In this document: positions 36,883-49,597 of the stretch, in pieces
Layout: every line of letters begins with the position of its first letter
Position numbering within the stretch: position 1 is the stretch's first letter
Assembly (NCBI RefSeq): GCF_022171985.1
Contig: NZ_JAJVHF010000003.1
Coordinates: 1 to 64,000 of the forward strand
Length of the DNA stretch: 64,000 bases
Source: Huaxiibacter chinensis
Lineage (GTDB): Bacteria; Pseudomonadota; Gammaproteobacteria; Enterobacterales; Enterobacteriaceae
Direction: 5' to 3'
The notes under the pieces: model-generated
What the model was told of the DNA's origin: nothing
Database searches by the model: none
What the model saw: only the letters and a program-made list of their open reading frames with translations
Position numbers and translations under genes: made by a program

Positions 36883-38109
36883 TTAGGCAAAGATATCGAC
36901 CGCGCCGTTTCCACGCGCGGCGGACTGCAACGACGCTGGCGTTGTCAGCAGCTCATCACTTTCTTCGTTAAATCCGCCCTGTTGGCCGGAGCGCGAGGCG
37001 TGATGTTGTTGTCCGGAGGAGGACTGCTGCTGGCCAGCGGAGCTGTCGCTGCTGATGTTGCTTTGCGTTAGCTGAATGCCGTTATCGGCCAGCTGCGTAC
37101 GCAGCATCGGCAGGGCGGCTTCCAGTGCGGCGCGAACGTGGCTGTGCGCAGAAATCATCTGTAGCTGAGCCTGATTGTCATCAAGCTTAAGGGAAATTTG
37201 CACCTGGCCCAGATCTTCCGGATGCAGACGCAACTCCGCGCTTTGCTGGCCCTGACGGGTGAAAAGCGTGACGTGCTGGCTGATGGCCTGCTGCCACTCG
37301 TGTGTCCCAAGAGGCTGGCTAATAATTGGCGCGCTCGCCACCGCTGCCGCAGGCTGTGCAGCGGTATGAGGTGCCATAATCGGTGCCAGCGTCGCGGTTG
37401 GCGTAGTGGAAGACGGAGTGCTGGCGCTCTCTTGTTTTGCGGCTACGGCGGCGACCACCTGCGTCATCGGCACGTTGGCTGAACTGGCAGACGGTGCGTT
37501 ATCCACGTCCTGGCCTTTGGTGCCGGTTTGTCCGCGAGATAAAAGCTCATTGCTTAAGGATGGACGAGCCGCGCTGCCCAGAGTCGCAGGCGTCTTTGAG
37601 CCCACCGCGTCCGCAGCGTCTGGCTTCGCCGTCGCCGTCGCCGTCGTGGTTTGCTGGTGCGGCAGCATGGCCATCAGCGCGCTCAGGCCTGCCAGTTCCT
37701 CTTCGTTCAGCTCGGTTTTGTCGTCGGGTTTCACCGACGTCGGTGCCGTCAGCGTTTTCAGAACGTCGCCCTGTGCAGCAGGAATAAGCCCGGCAATCGG
37801 GGCGATCTCCGTCGTGTCCGGGTCCAGGGTATCGGGCGCAAGCCCGGCCTGACGGGCGAGCAGATCGGTAAGCTTCGCCTTGACCGACTCATCACCGCCT
37901 TTCTGCAAGGCCAGTTGCGTTAGCTTACCGCCTGCCGCTTTCAAATCGGCGAGCGTCAGCGGCGCCTCTTTTCCCTTACCCGCGGTTTCGCTTAGCGCCC
38001 CGGCCAGTAGCGAAAGGAAATCTTGCGCGCCATCGGCAGCGCCTTTTCCGGTCTGCGTACTGCCGGACAGGTCAGTGTCGGTCATCAGCAGCTGTTGCAG
38101 TGTGATCAT
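36883..38109 (-). CDS. fliK: FliK, flagellar hook-length control protein
   Basis: The 408-residue secreted ruler is Ala/Thr/Ser/Gln-rich through its middle. The conserved C-terminal Flg_hook domain (about 270-350) has [29 protein letters not shown] and [12 protein letters not shown]. It measures the hook and flips FlhB specificity. It overlaps fliJ by 4 bp. Confidence 0.95.
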   Translation of the reverse strand: MITLQQLLMTDTDLSGSTQTGKGAADGAQDFLSLLAGALSETAGKGKEAPLTLADLKAAGGKLTQLALQKGGDESVKAKLTDLLARQAGLAPDTLDPDTTEIAPIAGLIPAAQGDVLKTLTAPTSVKPDDKTELNEEELAGLSALMAMLPHQQTTTATATAKPDAADAVGSKTPATLGSAARPSLSNELLSRGQTGTKGQDVDNAPSASSANVPMTQVVAAVAAKQESASTPSSTTPTATLAPIMAPHTAAQPAAAVASAPIISQPLGTHEWQQAISQHVTLFTRQGQQSAELRLHPEDLGQVQISLKLDDNQAQLQMISAHSHVRAALEAALPMLRTQLADNGIQLTQSNISSDSSAGQQQSSSGQQHHASRSGQQGGFNEESDELLTTPASLQSAARGNGAVDIFA

Positions 38110-38549
38110 TCAGGTTTCCTCATTGATGCGCGTTGGGCAAACTCGTCCATTTTCTTCTGATCAAGGCGGTTTTCGGCGAGCAGGCTGGCGGCACTCTGCC
38201 GGTCTTGCAACGTAGTCCATGCCTGTAATCGCTGCTTTTTCTCTCGCCAGTACGTCAGGGCCTTGTCGACTTTCTGATCCCACTGGGATAACTGCTGGCG
38301 ATGCTGTTCAATGGCTTTTTCCAGGGTCTGAATAAACTGCTGGTAGTTAATCCAGCGCTGGCTGCCAATGCCCTGTGTCATGTCGGTATTGAGGTTGGTG
38401 CGATACTCATGCTGATAATCAATTAACATCTTTAACTGTTCTTCAGCCTGCTGGTATCCACGTCGCATAACGCCTAACTGCAGTGCGGCGTCATCCACTT
38501 CTTTCTCAGCCAGATCTTTCAGCGTCGCAAGTGCGCCATTTTGCGCCAT
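38106..38549 (-). CDS. fliJ: FliJ, flagellar export chaperone/ATPase stalk
   Basis: The 147-residue, almost fully helical coiled-coil protein ([27 protein letters not shown] at the start) sits in the FliI hexamer pore and couples it to FlhA. It begins 21 bp after fliI. Confidence 0.95.
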   Translation of the reverse strand: MAQNGALATLKDLAEKEVDDAALQLGVMRRGYQQAEEQLKMLIDYQHEYRTNLNTDMTQGIGSQRWINYQQFIQTLEKAIEQHRQQLSQWDQKVDKALTYWREKKQRLQAWTTLQDRQSAASLLAENRLDQKKMDEFAQRASMRKPE

Positions 38550-38570
38550 GATCCTCGCCCTCCACCTGTG

Positions 38571-39940
38571 TTACACCTGAGGGAAAATCAGCTCCAGAGC
38601 CTGGAGAGAATCTTCCCAGTCGGCACGTTCAAAAATGCCCTGTTGCAGGAATGCTTCCAGGTGCGGCCAAAGCGCAATCGCCTTGTCCAGCATCGGATCG
38701 CTGCCCTTTGCATATGCCCCAACGCTCACCAGATCGCGGTTGCGCTGGAAGCTGGAAAGCAGTTGTTTGAAATTACGCACGCGGGCGTAATGCTTTTCGG
38801 TGATAAGCGAGGTCATGGCGCGGCTGATTGACGCTTCAATATCAATGGCCGGATAGTGACCGGCTTCCGCCAGACGGCGCGACAGCACAATATGCCCGTC
38901 GAGGATCGCGCGTGCAGCATCCGCAATCGGGTCCTGCTGGTCGTCACCTTCGGTCAACACCGTATAAAAAGCGGTAATCGAACCACCGCCGTTAATGCCG
39001 TTCCCGGCGCGTTCAACCAGCGCAGGCAGCTTGGCGAAGACCGACGGCGGATAGCCCTTGGTCGCAGGCGGTTCGCCGATGGCCAGCGCAATCTCACGCT
39101 GTGCCATCGCGTAGCGCGTTAGCGAGTCCATGATCAGCAGAACGTGCTGACCCCGATCGCGAAAATCTTCCGCGATGCGCGTGGCGTAGGCGGCCCCCTG
39201 CATACGCAGGAGCGGTGAAACGTCCGCCGGGGCGGCGATCACCACTGAACGCGCACGGCCTTCAGCCCCGAGAATGTTCTCGATGAAATCTTTGACTTCG
39301 CGGCCACGTTCACCAATCAGCCCCACGACGATGACGTCTGCCTGGGTGTAGCGTGCCATCATGCCGAGCAGAACCGATTTCCCCACGCCTGACCCGGCAA
39401 ACAGACCCATACGTTGACCGCGTCCGACGGTCAGCAGGGCGTTGATAGGGCGCACGCCGGTATCCAGGACATGCTCAATGGCGGTACGCTGGAGCGGGTT
39501 AAAAGGCTGAGTAATCAGTGCGCCGGTTTCGGTTGTATCAGGGGAGGGCAGGCCATCCAGCGGTTTGCCGCTTCCGTCCAGCACGCGACCTAACAGCGCC
39601 GGGCCTAACGGCAACTGTTTGCCGCTGTGCAGCCCGTCGCCCGCGATCTGTTTTGCATACACGCGGGCGCCGGGCAGAATGCCTTCGACTTCTTCAAGCG
39701 GCATCAGAAACAGGAGTTGCCCGTTAAATCCCACCACTTCGCTTTCAACTTCCTGGGTGTGGTTACCGTCCTGGCGCTCAATAACGCAGGTGGCGCCCAG
39801 CGGCAGTTGCAGGCCGGTGGCTTCCAGAACCAGCCCGGTCGCACGGGTCAGACGACCGTAGCGACGCACGGACGGCAGCTGAGCCATCTTCGTTTCAAAA
39901 TTGTCGAGCGTCGTCAGCCAGCGCGTGAGTCGGGCGGTCA

Positions 39941-39941
<1 letters not shown>
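38571..39941 (-). CDS. fliI: FliI, flagellum-specific ATPase
   Basis: The 456-residue F1-beta-like ATPase energises type III export. Walker A is GSGVGKS at 183-189 (K188), Walker [19 protein letters not shown], with an RGREV-type loop in [14 protein letters not shown]. The start at 39941 ([24 protein letters not shown]) matches E. coli; ten further in-frame codons upstream do not. Its ATG overlaps the fliH stop by one base. Confidence 0.97.
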
Positions 39942-43311
<3,370 letters not shown>

Positions 43312-43440
43312 TTCGCACCTCGTAAGGCTTTGTGGATTACGTTATTCGTGTAGAGAAACAAAACAGACTCCCGGGTCGGCAAACACGACAAAAGTTCCAT
43401 ATGGATGGCAACGTCATTATTTGATGAATCAGGATTTTCT

Positions 43441-43480
43441 ATGCGTCAAATAACCTGGTTTTTTATCGCTATTTACCGCC
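43441..43480. promoter_or_regulatory. FlhD4C2 box between fliF and fliE
   Basis: ATGCGTCAAATAACC and CGCTATTTACCGCC form the two inverted half-sites, with an 11-bp spacer, of the FlhD4C2 consensus (AAATARCG-N10-12-CGYTATTT). It lies in the divergent fliE/fliF control region and would activate both class II transcripts. Confidence 0.75.
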
Positions 43481-43539
43481 TTTATCTTATTGACAAGGTG
43501 CTAGTCTTGACCGCGTAAAAATCCATCCAGGGGAGAGTC

Positions 43540-43854
43540 ATGGCTATACAGGGCATTGAAGGCGTCATCAGTCAGCTGCAGGCAGCGGCAATGACGGCCC
43601 GTAATCAGAACGTGTCAGACGTTCAGTCGGAAGTGAGTTTTGCAGGTCAACTGCACGCAGCGCTCGATCGCATCAGCGACACGCAGACCGTCGCCCGTAC
43701 CCAGGCCGAAAAATTCACCCTGGGCGAACCTGGCGTAGCATTGAACGATGTCATGACCGACTTACAAAAAGCCTCTGTCTCCATGCAGATGGGTATTCAG
43801 GTGCGTAATAAGCTGGTGGCAGCCTATCAGGAAGTGATGGGCATGCAGGTCTAA
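43540..43854 (+). CDS. fliE: FliE, flagellar hook-basal body junction protein
   Basis: The 104-residue helical protein ([51 protein letters not shown] at the end) joins the MS ring/export gate to the rod. A GGGGAG ribosome site precedes the ATG. It is transcribed alone, divergent from fliF. Confidence 0.96.
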   Translation: MAIQGIEGVISQLQAAAMTARNQNVSDVQSEVSFAGQLHAALDRISDTQTVARTQAEKFTLGEPGVALNDVMTDLQKASVSMQMGIQVRNKLVAAYQEVMGMQV

Positions 43855-43936
43855 CACCCTGGCTCGACTCAGAATCTTACGCTGGCGGCTTTAACGCTTT
43901 AATGCCACAATATTTTTTTCTTCGCATGCGGAAAAG

Positions 43937-44353
43937 ATGATGAAAAAAATAGCAGTGGCTGGCGTGTTGCTGGCGTTAGCGGGATGTGCACAGGTCGATA
44001 ATTACGATGAAGTCGTTAAGCATCCTGCGCCAGCGGAGCTTATGGGGTACTGGCAGTCAAAAGGGCCGCAAAGCAAAATGGTCAGCCCGGAAGCTATTGC
44101 GACGCTGGTGGTGACCAAAGAGGGGGATACCCTGGACTGTCGTCAGTGGCTACGTGTTGTGGCCGTACCGGGTAAACTCATGATGCGCTCCGATGAAATC
44201 TACAACGTGACGCGTAAGCTGGACATATACTCTCTCGACCCGGAAGGCAGCAGGCTGGAGTATGATGGAATGACGTTACAGCGTGTGGATCGCCCGACGG
44301 TGGAATGCGCAACGTATCTGACCAAACATCCTCTCGAAAGTACCTTGCCTTAA
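43937..44353 (+). CDS. yedD: YedD lipoprotein
   Basis: The 138-residue protein has a lipoprotein signal peptide with lipobox LAGC (Cys17 acylated) and Gln at +2, which predicts sorting to the outer membrane. It matches E. coli YedD (ELMGYWQSKGPQ; VTKEGDTLDCRQW; EYDGMTLQRVDRPT). Its function is unknown. A terminator follows directly. Confidence 0.93.
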   Translation: MMKKIAVAGVLLALAGCAQVDNYDEVVKHPAPAELMGYWQSKGPQSKMVSPEAIATLVVTKEGDTLDCRQWLRVVAVPGKLMMRSDEIYNVTRKLDIYSLDPEGSRLEYDGMTLQRVDRPTVECATYLTKHPLESTLP

Positions 44354-44374
44354 CCCTTAGACGAAGGGTTTTTC
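44352..44374 (+). terminator. Rho-independent terminator after yedD
   Basis: AACCCTT-AGACG-AAGGGTT followed by TTT, beginning in the yedD stop codon. Confidence 0.75.
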
Positions 44375-44401
44375 AGGCACAGACCTGAACAGTATTGCAG
44401 G

Positions 44402-44427
44402 CCGGGCAGCGTCAGCACGCTGCCCGG
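44402..44427. repeat. Strong hairpin between convergent yedD and amyA
   Basis: CCGGGCAGCGT (44402-44412) pairs with ACGCTGCCCGG (44417-44427) over a 4-nt loop. No clear T run follows on either strand, so it could be a weak bidirectional terminator or an mRNA-stabilising hairpin. Confidence 0.7.
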
Positions 44428-44434
44428 TTCGCTC

Positions 44435-45922
44435 TTATAACACGTCTTCCATTACCCAGATACTGACGCTGCCGCCGTTGCAGGTGAAGATCCCTTCACC
44501 ATCGGATCCGGTGGTGACGATCTCTTCGCGATTGCCAAGGAAATCACGCCAGTTTTTATCTCCGTAGTTTTCCCCCAGGCAGATGGTTTTTTCGCCGTCA
44601 TCGCCGTTGGACATGACCACCACACACCCCGGTGCTTCATCGGTTCCGCTGCGGCTAAAGGCAATGCAGTTAGGATGATCGAAATAGAGCGTTTGGACGC
44701 CGTGGGCGAAACGCTGACGGGCCAGTATCAGTTCGTGCAGTTGCTCAATAATGGGCATCTCGATCTGGTAGGTTTCGCCGTCGCCGCCGGTATCTTCATA
44801 GCTGGCGCCGAATAAATCCGGATAGAAGACGCTCGGGACGCCGTTTTCGCGCAGCAGGATCAGCGCATAGGCGAGAGGTTTAAACCAGGCTTCGACGGGG
44901 GCTTCAAGCGCCTGGAGCGGCTGCGTATCGTGGTTTGCGACCAGCGTCACCGCGTGGAACGGATCGGCTTCCACCAGCGTGCCGGTGAAGATTTGACTCA
45001 TGTCGTAATCCCGACCCTGACGCGAGGCATCGTGGAATTTCATCTGCAGCGGGGCGTCGAACAGCATGGTTTTACCTTCGACCTGATCGATATACTGCTG
45101 CAGTTTGTCGACTTCGTGCGACCAGTATTCCGCCACGATAAACAGCGGCTTGTCCGCCACTTCCTGGACGTGTTCAATCCACTCTTTGAAGAACCAGGCA
45201 GGAATATGTTTGACCGCATCGAGACGGAAACCATCGCACTCGGTTTGCTCCATCACCCAACGCGCCCAGTATTTGATCTCCTCGGTCACCGCGTGGTTAC
45301 GGAAGTCGATGTTTTCGCCCATCAGGTAATCGAAATTACCCATTTCGTCGTCGACCTGCTCGTTCCAGCCTTCGCCCGTATAGTCGTTAACAATCTTGAA
45401 GATGCCGTCCTGGTCGGGGTTTTCGATATGGTCAACGCCGCTAAAGCATTTGTAATCCCAGATAAACTGAGAGTACTTGCCTGCGCGGGCAGGGAAGGTG
45501 TAACGCGTCCAGGCTTCGCATTCGATCACGTCGTCATCGATTTGCGTGCGGTCCTGCTCATTGACGCTTTGTACGCTGACCGGCTCTTTTTCATCGGCGC
45601 CCATCTTGTGGTTCACCACCACGTCGAGCAGCACCGCGATGTCGTTCGCTTTTAACGCCGCAATGGCTTCAAGCAACTGCGCCTTGTCACCGTATTTGGT
45701 CGCGACGGAGCCTTTTTGGTCAAATTCGCCCAGGTCAAAGAGATCGTAAGAGTCATACCCGACAGAATAACCGCCCGATGCACCTTTGTACGCCGGGGGT
45801 AACCAGATCATGTTGATGCCGATTTCATTCAGGTTGGGTGCCAGTGCGGTTACTTCCTGCCATAACCCGCCACCCGTGGGGTAATACCAGTGAAAGCATT
45901 GTAATAGCGTGGGGTTTTTCAT
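44435..45922 (-). CDS. amyA: Cytoplasmic alpha-amylase AmyA
   Basis: The 495-residue GH13 amylase has the same length as E. coli AmyA and no signal peptide. The TIM-barrel motifs are intact: [20 protein letters not shown] (nucleophile Asp), FIVAEYW (acid/base Glu) and LVANHDTQP (third Asp). It hydrolyses internal alpha-1,4 bonds of maltodextrins in the cytoplasm. Its location between yedD and fliT is conserved in enterics. Confidence 0.97.
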   Translation of the reverse strand: MKNPTLLQCFHWYYPTGGGLWQEVTALAPNLNEIGINMIWLPPAYKGASGGYSVGYDSYDLFDLGEFDQKGSVATKYGDKAQLLEAIAALKANDIAVLLDVVVNHKMGADEKEPVSVQSVNEQDRTQIDDDVIECEAWTRYTFPARAGKYSQFIWDYKCFSGVDHIENPDQDGIFKIVNDYTGEGWNEQVDDEMGNFDYLMGENIDFRNHAVTEEIKYWARWVMEQTECDGFRLDAVKHIPAWFFKEWIEHVQEVADKPLFIVAEYWSHEVDKLQQYIDQVEGKTMLFDAPLQMKFHDASRQGRDYDMSQIFTGTLVEADPFHAVTLVANHDTQPLQALEAPVEAWFKPLAYALILLRENGVPSVFYPDLFGASYEDTGGDGETYQIEMPIIEQLHELILARQRFAHGVQTLYFDHPNCIAFSRSGTDEAPGCVVVMSNGDDGEKTICLGENYGDKNWRDFLGNREEIVTTGSDGEGIFTCNGGSVSIWVMEDVL

Positions 45923-45933
45923 CTTCGTCCGTG

Positions 45934-45963
45934 CTCCAGAAGCCGTTTGGCTGACTTCTGGAG
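45934..45963. repeat. Hairpin between fliT end and amyA start
   Basis: CTCCAGAAG (45934-45942) and CTTCTGGAG (45955-45963) form a perfect 9-bp stem with a 12-nt loop. It may end the fliDST transcript; no T run is present. Confidence 0.5.
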
Positions 45964-45989
45964 TATGGCTGATGAATCGCTAATGTGGA

Positions 45990-46358
45990 TTATTGATTCA
46001 TCTCTCCGGGAAATAATATATTTCCTGAAAGCTTCCCGTAGGTCACGTTAACGTTTTTTTGCTTATTGGTTTGAGCAATAAGGCCACTTAACTCACTCAT
46101 CCTTTCCTGCAACAAGCCCTTGAGAAGGAGTTCATTCTGAAGTATCTGTTTCAGAATACCCATCGCCTGGTCCTGAATCTGTTTACTGTCAGGTGGGAAG
46201 GGGGTAGTACTGATCTTCTCCACCAGTGAAACGTACGCGACCTCCTGTTCGATGAGCTCATCCCATTTCCCGGATTGAGCAAGGCTCAGCATCGTATTGC
46301 TAAGCGCATAGAGAGCATGCCACTTTTTAAGGGATGAGCTGGAGTCGTTCATTAACAT
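45990..46358 (-). CDS. fliT: FliT, FliD export chaperone and FlhDC antagonist
   Basis: The 122-residue helical protein (KKWHALYALSNTMLSLAQSGKWDELIEQE) keeps FliD soluble for export and, when free, blocks FlhD4C2. It may start at either of two near-adjacent ATG codons (MLMND). Its start codon shares one base with the fliS stop. Confidence 0.93.
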   Translation of the reverse strand: MLMNDSSSSLKKWHALYALSNTMLSLAQSGKWDELIEQEVAYVSLVEKISTTPFPPDSKQIQDQAMGILKQILQNELLLKGLLQERMSELSGLIAQTNKQKNVNVTYGKLSGNILFPGEMNQ

Positions 46359-46762
46359 TAATCCTGCTGAGGGGAATAACCCGGGCCAATTTGCTTCCAG
46401 GCGTCGGAAATATTGAGCAGTAGTGCCTCGACTTCAGTGATGGCCTCAATGTCATTGCGCAGGTTCGCATGTAACAAACGGCGTACCATGTAGTCGTAAA
46501 GCGCGGAAAGGTTTTGGGGGAGATCTCCTCCTACATCCATATTCAATCCAGCCTTAAGGCCATTTTCAATAATATTGATGGCCTTGGACAGGGCCTCTCC
46601 TTTAGCAGGTATGTCTCCCTGCTCAAGGAAAAGGCGCGCCCGTATTAGCGCGCTATGGATACCGTCGAACAACATGACAACCAACTGGTGCGGGCTGGCA
46701 CTCAAGACAGCAGATTCAAGACCTACCTGCTGATAGGCTTGTACACCAGATTTGCTATACAT
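46358..46762 (-). CDS. fliS: FliS, flagellin export chaperone
   Basis: The 134-residue helical protein (AYQQVGLESAVLSASPHQLVVMLFDG; VGGDLPQNLSALYDYMVRRLL) binds the C-terminus of FliC to stop premature polymerisation. It lies 13 bp after fliD. Confidence 0.96.
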   Translation of the reverse strand: MYSKSGVQAYQQVGLESAVLSASPHQLVVMLFDGIHSALIRARLFLEQGDIPAKGEALSKAINIIENGLKAGLNMDVGGDLPQNLSALYDYMVRRLLHANLRNDIEAITEVEALLLNISDAWKQIGPGYSPQQD

Positions 46763-46775
46763 ATCGGTTCCTTTC

Positions 46776-48194
46776 TTACTTACTGCTGAACTGTTGGGTC
46801 AGGTAACTGGCCGTGCCGTTGAATTTAGTGACCAGTTTATCCAAATCGTTAAATTGTTTTTTATAACGCGCCATCGTCGCTTCAATCGTCAGTTCCATCG
46901 CATCATAACGTTTGCCAATGGATTTGAGCGTGCTGTTGATGCCGTCTTTCGCATTCTGAATAACGCCTTCTTTACCTGCAGACGTGCTCAACATTTCAGT
47001 GAGCTTGTTATTCATCTGGGTAGCGAAACCGGTCGTCTTTCCATCACCTACAAAATAGGCCTGTATACCAGAAGGGTCATCCGTAAGGATCTGGGTCAAT
47101 TTCTTATCATCAATCTTCAGGCTGCCTAACGCGCCGTCAGCGCCTTTAACCGGATCCTGAGTGATGCCAAGTTGAGCCATAATGGCATAAGAACCGCTCT
47201 GTACATTGGTCAATAAAGCACGCAGATCGGATTGTACTCCACGGATAGTACTGTCACCCATCAACACGCCGTTGTTCGACGACTGGGCCGTTGCACCCAC
47301 GGCAGGTGGCTCATATTTTGTCAGAGTGGCAATAGTGGACTGCAGGGAGTTATAGGCAGTAACCCATTCTGTTACCGCTTTTTTGTTATCGTCAGTAGAA
47401 CGCGCGACCGTCAGCGTTTCGTTAGCGGTGCTCTGTGCTTTAAGCGTTAACGTCACCCCTGGCATGGCGTCGGTGATGGTATTGCTCTGGCGGACAATCT
47501 GGATACCGTTGACGTCAACGATGGCATTCTGTGATTTGACCTGCTCATTAAGCGCGTCGCTGCCAATAATAGACTTCAGCGTATCGTCGCCGGTCACCGT
47601 CACCGTCATATTCGAATCGGTACCGGTGGTTTTTGACGTCAGCATCAGGCGATAGTCGCCAGTGTCAGCCTTCACCACGCTTGCCGAAACGCCGCCATTG
47701 GCCGCGTTAATGGCTTTAGCAATCCCATTGAGGGAGGTATCACCATCCGCGAGCGTAACCGTCAGGGGTTTGCTGTCAGCTCCCGCCTGGGTAATGGTAA
47801 TGGTTCTGCTGTTGGTGCCCGTGGTGGCCCCTAACTGTTTTGTATTGCTGTCGATGGTGCCGGCAGCCGTGGTCAGCACCTGACCTTTAGCGATTTTATT
47901 AACGTTGATGGTGACATCGCCAACGTTAGCACCGGTGGAGGTGGTTGCCGAAAAGGCAGTATTGGTGCTGCTAATGGACGTTGAGTTCCACGTATCCACT
48001 TTTCCAAGCTTTGCCGCTGCCGTTTGCAGATTCGTCAGTGCGCTTTGCAATTTACCAAACGCGGTGATTTGCGCATCGTAAGTCGTTTTCTGTTTGGCAA
48101 TCGCCGTTAATTTCGTCTCTTCTGCTGCCTGCAGCTTATCGTACAGATCTGACAGGCCGGGCAAGCCCACCCCGAGATTACTGATAGTCGCCAT
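46776..48194 (-). CDS. fliD: FliD, flagellar filament cap protein
   Basis: The 472-residue secreted cap protein has a conserved FliD_N (MATISNLGVGLPGLSDLYDKLQAAEETKL) and FliD_C (KRYDAMELTIEATMARYKKQFNDLDKLVTKFNG), with a Thr/Ser-rich exposed middle. It forms the pentameric cap under which FliC folds. It is preceded by a sigma-28 promoter and divergent from fliC. Confidence 0.96.
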   Translation of the reverse strand: MATISNLGVGLPGLSDLYDKLQAAEETKLTAIAKQKTTYDAQITAFGKLQSALTNLQTAAAKLGKVDTWNSTSISSTNTAFSATTSTGANVGDVTINVNKIAKGQVLTTAAGTIDSNTKQLGATTGTNSRTITITQAGADSKPLTVTLADGDTSLNGIAKAINAANGGVSASVVKADTGDYRLMLTSKTTGTDSNMTVTVTGDDTLKSIIGSDALNEQVKSQNAIVDVNGIQIVRQSNTITDAMPGVTLTLKAQSTANETLTVARSTDDNKKAVTEWVTAYNSLQSTIATLTKYEPPAVGATAQSSNNGVLMGDSTIRGVQSDLRALLTNVQSGSYAIMAQLGITQDPVKGADGALGSLKIDDKKLTQILTDDPSGIQAYFVGDGKTTGFATQMNNKLTEMLSTSAGKEGVIQNAKDGINSTLKSIGKRYDAMELTIEATMARYKKQFNDLDKLVTKFNGTASYLTQQFSSK

Positions 48195-48227
48195 ATCATG
48201 TTCCTTCTTAATGGATGTTTCAGTCGT

Positions 48228-48254
48228 TTATCGGCCTGTTTACTGAAAAGTTTA
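48228..48254 (-). promoter_or_regulatory. Sigma-28 (FliA) promoter of fliD
   Basis: On the minus strand TAAACTTT (48254-48247), an 11-bp spacer and GCCGATAA (48235-48228) differ by one base from the consensus TAAAGTTT-N11-GCCGATAA. It is 34 bp upstream of the fliD ATG. Confidence 0.93.
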
Positions 48255-48458
48255 CGGCAAGCTCAAAAAATATATCGCCTAATAAGCGAGCTAAATGTGT
48301 CTTTTTACATCAAACAAGCGCGTTAAGAAGAGGGGGGAGATCAGAATAAAAAAGTGGTTTTAGAGGTGAACATTTTATTCAGTATGCGCTTGGTAACGGC
48401 TTTAATGGAAAATAAATCATTAAAAAACAATAAATTAAATATTTTCTTCGATATTTTC

Positions 48459-48485
48459 TAAAGTCTGCTGTGGGAGCGTCGATAA
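48459..48485 (+). promoter_or_regulatory. Sigma-28 (FliA) promoter of fliC
   Basis: TAAAGTCT (48459-48466), an 11-bp spacer and GTCGATAA (48478-48485) match the FliA consensus with one change in each element. It is 74 bp upstream of the fliC ATG, leaving a 5' leader like that of other enterics. Confidence 0.92.
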
Positions 48486-48558
48486 CCTTGATGACGGTGA
48501 GAGACGCCGTGAGTGTTAGGCACCGACCCTAGAAACCATTTTTGAAGGAATTAAAATT

Positions 48559-49395
48559 ATGTCAGTCATCAATACTAACCTGTTGTCCCTGACCACTCAG
48601 AACAACCTGAACAAATCTCAGTCTTCTCTGGGCACCGCGATTGAGCGTCTGTCTTCCGGTCTGCGTATCAACAGCTCTAAAGACGATGCTGCTGGTCAGG
48701 CGATTGCAAACCGTATGAACTCTCAGATTAAAGGGATGACTCAGGCTGCTCGTAACGCCAACGACGGTATCTCTCTGGTTCAGACCGCTGAAGGTAACCT
48801 GAACGAGATCAACTCCAACTTACAGCGTATCCGTGAACTGTCTGTACAGGCTGCTAACGATACTAACGGTACTACTGACTACACCTCAATCAGCACTGAA
48901 ATTACTCAGCGTCTGGGTGAAATCGACCGTATCGCTGGCGCAGCTAACTTCAACGGCAAAAAACTGCTGGACGGTAGCCAGACTGCTTCCCTGAACATCC
49001 AGGTTGGCGCAGGTACTGGTGCAACTGATACCATCGCTATCACCACTGGCGCACTGATCGACGCTAAAGCAACCAGCCTCGACGCTGGCCTGACCGGTAC
49101 CATCACCGATAACAGCTCTGCTAAAGCATTCATCACTGCTGCTGACAACGCTATCAACAAAATTGATAAAGCTCGTTCAAACATGGGTGCGATTCAGAAC
49201 CGTTTCGAATCTACCATCAACAACCTGAACAACTCTATCACTAACCTGTCTGCTGCTCAGTCCCGTATCCAGGACGCTGACTACGCAACTGAAGTATCTA
49301 ACATGTCTCGCGCGCAGATCCTGCAGCAGGCTGGTACTTCCGTGCTGTCTCAGGCAAACCAGGTTCCACAGGCAATGCTGTCTCTGCTGCGTTAA
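48559..49395 (+). CDS. fliC: Flagellin FliC (short form)
   Basis: The 278-residue flagellin has conserved N-terminal D0/D1 (MSVINTNLLSLTTQNNLNK; the TLR5-type segment LQRIRELSVQAAND at about 89-102) and C-terminal D1/D0 (QSRIQDADYATEVSNMSRAQILQQAGTSVL...SLLR). The central region (about 150-190) is tiny, so the D2/D3 domains of Salmonella flagellin are nearly absent. It is rich in Thr, Ala, Asp and Ser (GAGTGATDTIAITTG; TGTITDNSS), which offers O-glycosylation sites. An AAGGAATT ribosome site precedes the ATG. Confidence 0.97.
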   Translation: MSVINTNLLSLTTQNNLNKSQSSLGTAIERLSSGLRINSSKDDAAGQAIANRMNSQIKGMTQAARNANDGISLVQTAEGNLNEINSNLQRIRELSVQAANDTNGTTDYTSISTEITQRLGEIDRIAGAANFNGKKLLDGSQTASLNIQVGAGTGATDTIAITTGALIDAKATSLDAGLTGTITDNSSAKAFITAADNAINKIDKARSNMGAIQNRFESTINNLNNSITNLSAAQSRIQDADYATEVSNMSRAQILQQAGTSVLSQANQVPQAMLSLLR

Positions 49396-49411
49396 TTTAC
49401 GCACACGCTTT

Positions 49412-49444
49412 AAAAAGGTTGCTGGAAACAGCAGCCTTTTTTTT
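49412..49444 (+). terminator. Rho-independent terminator of fliC
   Basis: AAAAGGTTGCTG-GAAA-CAGCAGCCTTTT hairpin followed by T4, 17 bp after the fliC stop. It separates fliC from the island genes. Confidence 0.92.
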
Positions 49445-49597
49445 CGTTATTTTTCCTCAAAATTACCGGATCGTAATCTGTAAAATAAGGCTGCATTTAG
49501 CAGCGTTTTCCCGCCTTCATCCCCTCTCACAGAGTGCTACTCTGCCTAAAATCTCCTTTTCCGGTCGTCTGACGACAGTTTACCGAAGAGTTATAAG

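Noticed and set aside
49445..49597. Sigma-28 promoter for the island
   Set aside because: A TAAAATCT-like -35 is present near 49545, but no GCCGATAA-like -10 lies 11 bp downstream, so the island promoter remains unidentified.
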